Shown one piece after another: positions 60,091-64,000 of a stretch of 64,000 nt of DNA. A program made the translations under genes and the position numbers. Position 1 is the stretch's first letter. The number at the start of each line of letters is the position of its first letter. The stretch comes from Acrocarpospora pleiomorpha (GTDB lineage Bacteria > Actinomycetota > Actinomycetes > Streptosporangiales > Streptosporangiaceae), in assembly GCF_009687885.1 (NCBI RefSeq), contig NZ_BLAF01000019.1, positions 1 to 64,000 of the forward strand, read 5' to 3'. The notes below the pieces were generated by a model. That model searched no databases. It was not told the origin of the DNA and saw nothing but the letters and a program-made list of their open reading frames with translations.

Positions 60091-60118
60091 CTTCCCCCGG
60101 CGCGGGTGCCGGGGGAAG
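60091..60118 (-). promoter_or_regulatory. Hairpin over the ribosome binding site of the TPR gene
   Basis: Leftward CTTCCCCCGGC (60118-60108), six bases, GCCGGGGGAAG (60101-60091), a perfect 11-bp stem whose 3' arm contains GGGGGAAG five bases before the ATG. It may end the upstream transcript, or hide the ribosome binding site. Confidence 0.6.
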
Positions 60119-60129
60119 CGGGACGTCGG

Positions 60130-60945
60130 TCAGATGCGGAAGAACAGGTTCAGGAAGCGGTTGGCCAGGTTCAGGTCGCCGCGGACCGTGCCGAAGTTTC
60201 CCCGGCCGAACGTGGTGAGGACCATGCTGGCCGCGTCGAACTCGATCACCGCGGGGAGATCGCTGATGTCCCCAGGGGCGTACGCCATGCCCTCCGCGCC
60301 GATGTCAACGCGGAAGTCGCCGCCGTTGCGACCGCCGATGCGCAGGCCCACCGAGAACGGCGTCAGGTCGGCGTCCGCCTTGATCGTGTACTGCCAGAGG
60401 ACCAGCATGAACGGCACCAGCAGGTCGGCGGCGTCGCCGGACATGGCGTGGTTGCGGCCGGTGCCCTCGCGGATGTCCCAGGAGTGCACGCCGAAGTCCA
60501 TCAGCTGGCCGGCGGCGTAGAAGTAGGCGGGCACGGGGCCCATGTACGGATGAACCACGAGGAACCCGGTCCAGTCCTCGGGGCTGAGGTCGGTCAGGAT
60601 GGCCTGCATCTTCTCGAAGTCGGTGCGAGCCCGGTCAAGCAGCTCCTTCTGGGTGGTGTTGCGGAACGAGATCGCCTGCTCGTTGACGCGGGCGCCCATC
60701 GCGGGCAGCCCGTACGGGTCGTCGGCCTGGGCTCCGGCGCGGGCCACGTCGAAGGCGGCGAAGTAGCCCTCGGTGGTGTCGACGATGTGCGCCACGACGT
60801 CCCTGACGTGCCACCCCGCGCAGGCGGTGGGGGCCTCCCAGGCCTCCTCGGGTTCCGCGAGGGCGAAGAATCGCTCGGCCTCCTCGCGTACGACCCGCAG
60901 GATGGTGTCCTTGCCTTCGACGCTGGTGGCGTCCCATTCGCACAT
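60130..60945 (-). CDS. Mycothiol-dependent maleylpyruvate isomerase/DinB-like protein
   Basis: 271 residues. The N-terminal four-helix metal-binding fold (about 12-165) has APTACAGWHVRDVVAHIVDT with the usual His positions and DFGVHSWDIREG with a further His. The C-terminal SCP2-like domain (about 175-271) contains the FGRGNFGTVRGDLNLANRFL stretch. Family members use mycothiol, a thiol specific to actinomycetes; the substrate is not clear. The ATG at 60945 is preferred to an upstream start whose peptide is out of family. It has its own promoter with a palindromic operator. Confidence 0.82.
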   Translation of the reverse strand: MCEWDATSVEGKDTILRVVREEAERFFALAEPEEAWEAPTACAGWHVRDVVAHIVDTTEGYFAAFDVARAGAQADDPYGLPAMGARVNEQAISFRNTTQKELLDRARTDFEKMQAILTDLSPEDWTGFLVVHPYMGPVPAYFYAAGQLMDFGVHSWDIREGTGRNHAMSGDAADLLVPFMLVLWQYTIKADADLTPFSVGLRIGGRNGGDFRVDIGAEGMAYAPGDISDLPAVIEFDAASMVLTTFGRGNFGTVRGDLNLANRFLNLFFRI

Positions 60946-61009
60946 GTCAGGTCTCTTTCGCCTGGAGGGGCCGAAGGCCTCAGGCGGAAACGCCTCCCCG
61001 TCGAGGCCA

Positions 61010-61043
61010 ATTGAACATTCAATCAAATCGGCCAGGATGTCAA
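61010..61043 (-). promoter_or_regulatory. Promoter with operator for the maleylpyruvate isomerase-like gene
   Basis: TTGACA (61043-61038), 17 bp, GAATGT (61020-61015). The -10 lies inside the perfect palindrome ATTGAA-CA-TTCAAT (61010-61023), a repressor-type arrangement. The -35 overlaps the end of the upstream MFS gene. Confidence 0.6.
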
Positions 61044-63007
61044 GAGTTAGGGGCCTCGGAGTCGCAGCCGACGGTCTCGGTGGCGAGGCGGGTGAGCAGG
61101 TCGGTGAGCTGGGGGTTGGCGTCGGGGTCCCAGCCGTCCAGGTGGCGGGCCAGCGCGGCCCGCCGTACGCCGATGATGCGCTGGGCCGCCTTCAGGCCGG
61201 GACCGGTGATCACCAGCTGCGGCTCGGCGCGCTCGATCAGGCCGCGGTCGACCAGCGGCTGGAGGTACGGGATGCCCTGCTCGGCGGTGTATCCGGCGCG
61301 TTCGGCCAGGACGGCGCGGTTGATTCTGCCCTCGCGGGCGACCCGGCAGAGCGCCCAGGTGGTTCCGGCGGAGAAGTTGTATCCGGCCCGGCGGGCCAGG
61401 TCGGTGTAGAGGGAGACCGCCGCGGGGTCGTGGCGCATCAGGCGGCTGAGGGCGCGCTCGATCTCGGCCTGGGAGGAGTCGGCGCGGGGCCGGCCGTACC
61501 CGTCGCCGAGGTCGGAGCACGCGGTGCCGATGGTGGTACGGAGGGGGACCTGGCGCAGGAACCAGGCGAGGGCGAAGCCGAGGAGGGCGATGGGGGCGGC
61601 GTACAGGAAGATCGCGGTGATCGACTCGGAGAAGGCGTGCAGGATCCGGGCCGCGGCCTCCGGCGGCAGCCGGTCCAGGACCTGAGGGTCGCCCTGGATG
61701 AGCGTGGGATCGAAGCCGAGCGGCAGGCGCTGGCCGCGCAGCGCGGTGGTGATGTGGCCGGCCAGCTGGCCGGCGAAGATGGCGCCGAAGACGGAGACGC
61801 CGAAGGCGCCGCCGATCGAGCGGAAGAAGATGACCGAGGAGGTCGCCACGCCGAGGTTGCGGTAGTCGACGATGTTCTGGACGGCGATCACCAGCACCTG
61901 CATGACCAGGCCCAGGCCCGCGCCGAGCACGAAGAAGTAGAGGCCGCAGAGCACCAGCGAGGTGCGCTCGTCCACCGTGTGCAGCAGCAGCATGCCGGCG
62001 GTGGCGACGGCCATGCCGAGGATGGGGAAGCTCCGGTAGTGGCCGGTCCTGCTGATCAGCTGGCCGGTGGTGATGGACATGCCGAGCATGCCGACCATCA
62101 GGGGCAGCAGGTAGAGGCCGGAGGTGGTGGCCGAGACGCCGTGCACGACTTGGAGGAAGAGCGGCAGGTAGGCCAGCGAGCCCATCATGGCGAAGCCGGC
62201 GATGAAGCCGAGCGCGGAGCAGACGGTGAAGACGCCGATCCGGAACAGGTGCGGCGGCAGCACGGGCTCGGCGGCCTGGCGCTCGACGCGCACGAACAGC
62301 GCCAGCAGCGCGGCCGCGGCGACGGCCAGGACGAGGATCACCGGGGAGTTCCAGCCGTCGCCCGAGGCGGTGATCATCACGAGGCAGGTGACGGCGGCGG
62401 TGAGCACGGCCGCGCCGCGGAAGTCGATGCGGTGGGCGGTGCGGTCCGGCCGTCCGGGCAGGGTGGCGGTGATCGCCGCCAGGGCGACCAGGCCGATGGG
62501 CAGGTTGACGTAGAAGACCCAGCGCCAGGAAAGGTGGTCCACGAACAGGCCGCCGATGAGCGGGCCGACCACGCTGGCGAAGGCGAAAACTCCGCCGAAC
62601 AGGCCCTGGTAGCGGCCTCGGTCGCGGGGGGCGACCACGTCGCCGATGATGGCCATGGCCAGCGCCATCAGGCCGCCGCCGCCCAGGCCCTGGAGTGCCC
62701 TGAAGAAGATCAGCTGGGCCAGGTCCTGGGCGAGGCCGCAGAGCGCGGAGGCGGCCAGGAAGGTCATGATCGCGATCTGGAAGAGCCGCTTACGGCCGTA
62801 CTGGTCGCCGAGTTTGCCCCAGAGCGGGGCGGAGACGGTCGCAGCCAGCAGGTAGGCGGTGACCACCCAGGACAGGTGGTTGAGGCCGCCGAACTCGCTG
62901 ACGATGGTGGGCAGCGCGGTGGAGACGATGGTCTGGTCGAGGGCGGCCAGGAGGAGGGCGAGCATGAGGGCGCCGATGATCACCCAGATGCCACGATTTC
63001 CCCCCAC
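61040..63007 (-). CDS. DHA2 (EmrB/QacA) MFS exporter with C-terminal winged-helix domain
   Basis: 655 residues. Residues 1 to about 505 form a 14-helix drug:H+ antiporter with LDQTIVSTALPTIV, GKLGDQYGRKRLF and RALQGLGGGGLMALAMAIIG. From about 520 the protein is soluble: a MarR-like winged helix (AEIERALSRLMRHDPAAVSLY, INRAVLAERAGYTAEQGIPYL, LVDRGLIERAEPQLVI). Such a fusion could sense a drug or bind partner or DNA. The GTG at 63007 has no ribosome binding site and lies 3 nt after the stop of the 56-residue membrane gene, so it probably depends on reinitiation. Confidence 0.9.
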   Translation of the reverse strand: MGGNRGIWVIIGALMLALLLAALDQTIVSTALPTIVSEFGGLNHLSWVVTAYLLAATVSAPLWGKLGDQYGRKRLFQIAIMTFLAASALCGLAQDLAQLIFFRALQGLGGGGLMALAMAIIGDVVAPRDRGRYQGLFGGVFAFASVVGPLIGGLFVDHLSWRWVFYVNLPIGLVALAAITATLPGRPDRTAHRIDFRGAAVLTAAVTCLVMITASGDGWNSPVILVLAVAAAALLALFVRVERQAAEPVLPPHLFRIGVFTVCSALGFIAGFAMMGSLAYLPLFLQVVHGVSATTSGLYLLPLMVGMLGMSITTGQLISRTGHYRSFPILGMAVATAGMLLLHTVDERTSLVLCGLYFFVLGAGLGLVMQVLVIAVQNIVDYRNLGVATSSVIFFRSIGGAFGVSVFGAIFAGQLAGHITTALRGQRLPLGFDPTLIQGDPQVLDRLPPEAAARILHAFSESITAIFLYAAPIALLGFALAWFLRQVPLRTTIGTACSDLGDGYGRPRADSSQAEIERALSRLMRHDPAAVSLYTDLARRAGYNFSAGTTWALCRVAREGRINRAVLAERAGYTAEQGIPYLQPLVDRGLIERAEPQLVITGPGLKAAQRIIGVRRAALARHLDGWDPDANPQLTDLLTRLATETVGCDSEAPNS

Positions 63008-63010
63008 AGA

Positions 63011-63181
63011 TCACAATGTCCCCACCCGGCCTTGTTTCATGCTTGATGTCTGTTTCATGACAATGCTGGCGGCGAAGATCGCCAGGCCGGTCAGGAAGAG
63101 GATCGAGATCAGCAGTAATGCGAGTATCACCAGCGCGAAGACGACCGCCAGTGACAACAGCGCACCTGCGAACTCGGCCAT
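63011..63181 (-). CDS. 56-residue membrane protein coupled to the DHA2 exporter
   Basis: Starts MAEFAGALLSLAVVFALVI, continues as hydrophobic helix through LLISILFLTGLAIFAASIV and ends in a basic tail with two MKQ units encoded by a 9-bp direct repeat (TGTTTCATG on the + strand, 63033 and 63051). GGAGGG precedes the ATG at 63181 at ideal spacing. The stop is 3 nt before the exporter start. Likely a small accessory subunit or a translation-coupling leader. Confidence 0.7.
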   Translation of the reverse strand: MAEFAGALLSLAVVFALVILALLLISILFLTGLAIFAASIVMKQTSSMKQGRVGTL

Positions 63182-63254
63182 TCGCCCTCCATGATCTAGG
63201 TCTCAGGAGCGCTTGCCCGCTATGAGTGGATAAATGCCTTACCTGGTGGCCAGG

Positions 63255-64000
63255 TCACAGCCTTACGCCCGATCCGGACGGCAGCACGTCCAGGCGGCGC
63301 AGGATGACGCCCTCGCGCAGGGCCCATGGGCAGAGTTCTAAGGCGGGCAGGTCGAACAGGTCCATGGTGGCGTCGGCGACCAGCGCGCCCGCCAGCAACT
63401 GAGGGGCGCGGCCGACGGAGACGCCGGGGAGGGAGTTGCGCTTGGCCGAGCTCATCTCGGCCAGGCGGCCGGTCCAGCTGGTGACGGCGTCGTGGGTGAG
63501 CAGACGTTTGGTGTAGGGGCCCTCGCTGGAGGGGGCGGCGCCGGCGATCCTGGCCAGCTGGCGGAAGGTCTTGGAGGTGGCGACGGTGTGGTCGGGCCTG
63601 CCGTACCGCATGACGCCGCCGACGGTGCGGCCGATCTCGGTGCGGATGTGGCGGCGCAGCGCGCGCACCTCGTCGGCGGGAGGCGGGTCGGCGGTGAACC
63701 AGTCGCGGGTCAGGCGGCCCGCGCCGAGCGGCAGCGAGACGGCGGTGTCGGGCTGCTCGTCGATGCCGGAGGCGATCTCGAGCGAGCCGCCGCCGATGTC
63801 GATGACCAGCAGCCGCCCCGAGGACCAGCCGAACCAGCGGCGCACGGCCAGGAACGTCAGGCGGGCCTCGTCGGCGCCGGACAGGACCTGGATGTCCACC
63901 CGGGTCTCAGCCTTGATCTGGTTGAGCACCTCCTCGCCGTTCACCGCGTCCCGGACGGCGGAGGTGGCGAAGGCGACGAGATCCTCCACGCCCTTGTCCT
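63255..64000 (-). CDS. Ppx/GppA phosphatase family protein (partial)
   Basis: The reading frame is open to the window edge; the N-terminus lies beyond it. The visible part has VAFATSAVRDAVN, VLSGADEARLTFLAVRRWFG, the phosphate/ATP motif LLVIDIGGGSLEIA and LPLGAGRLTRDWF, all typical of exopolyphosphatase/pppGpp phosphatase. The C-terminus (LCPWALREGVILRRLD) is complete. It would degrade polyphosphate or (p)ppGpp. It is not coupled to the membrane protein downstream (73-bp gap). Confidence 0.9.
   Translation of the reverse strand, partial: DKGVEDLVAFATSAVRDAVNGEEVLNQIKAETRVDIQVLSGADEARLTFLAVRRWFGWSSGRLLVIDIGGGSLEIASGIDEQPDTAVSLPLGAGRLTRDWFTADPPPADEVRALRRHIRTEIGRTVGGVMRYGRPDHTVATSKTFRQLARIAGAAPSSEGPYTKRLLTHDAVTSWTGRLAEMSSAKRNSLPGVSVGRAPQLLAGALVADATMDLFDLPALELCPWALREGVILRRLDVLPSGSGVRL

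Noticed and set aside
1..64000. tRNA, rRNA, CRISPR arrays, insertion sequences or prophage genes
   Set aside because: No cloverleaf, spacer-repeat arrangement, transposase or integrase motif was noticed, although a computed scan was not possible.

Overview
The window is about 70% GC, packed on both strands, rich in GTG starts, 4-bp ATGA/GTGA overlaps and apparently leaderless promoters. A mycothiol-type maleylpyruvate isomerase, an actinobacterial-type ribosomal protein S1, an actinobacterial trp attenuator and many ABC, MFS and TPR proteins point to a filamentous actinomycete, probably near Streptosporangiales (Nonomuraea or Streptosporangium type). The genus-level placement is inference. 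No tRNA, rRNA, CRISPR array or insertion sequence was seen.

Layout. 1-3 kb: ABC-2 exporter operon headed by an amidohydrolase-fold protein that appears to have lost its metal ligands. 3-5.4 kb: fused anthranilate synthase TrpEG behind a leader peptide with two Trp codons and an intrinsic terminator. 5.4-12 kb: CocE-type hydrolase, DUF3311/MctP-type symporter pair with a CRP-like site, AI-2E family membrane protein, second ABC-2 exporter. 12-14 kb: membrane Ser/Thr kinase. 14-21 kb: catabolic island (double AsnC regulator, TetR, PLP ammonia-lyase, MHS-type transporter, metal amidohydrolase, broken carboxylesterase) with a clear inverted-repeat operator. 21-30 kb: WS/DGAT acyltransferase, parvulin-like protein, GH38 alpha-mannosidase, secreted GH3-CBM2 glycosidase. 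30-36 kb: FAD monooxygenase/TetR pair, PH-domain protein, VOC protein and acyl-CoA ligase, GntR-type regulator divergent from a secreted SnoaL-like protein.

36.4-47.2 kb is a sugar-acid regulon. A leftward operon (SDR, FadR-type regulator, galactonate dehydratase-like enolase, KDPG-type aldolase, KDG-type kinase, SMP-30 lactonase) faces a rightward operon (sugar ABC transporter with a frameshifted ATPase, zinc dehydrogenase, DUF4380 mutarotase-like protein). Together they can import a sugar, oxidise it, open the lactone, dehydrate it and cleave it to pyruvate plus a triose phosphate.

47.2-60.1 kb is the most unusual part, a conflict-type island. It starts with a ribosomal protein S1 whose C-terminus is fused in frame to a MbcA/ParS-type antitoxin domain and is coupled by a TGATG junction to a RES-domain (NAD+-targeting) toxin. 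It continues with an oil-body-associated-like protein, a NB-ARC-like NTPase with TPRs, a SEFIR/TIR-like protein, a CHAT caspase-like protease lacking TPRs, and two stand-alone TPR proteins that look like the missing halves of TPR-CHAT proteases. 60.1-64 kb: maleylpyruvate isomerase family gene with its own promoter and operator, a DHA2 drug exporter fused to a winged-helix tail and preceded by a 56-residue membrane protein, and the end of a Ppx/GppA phosphatase.
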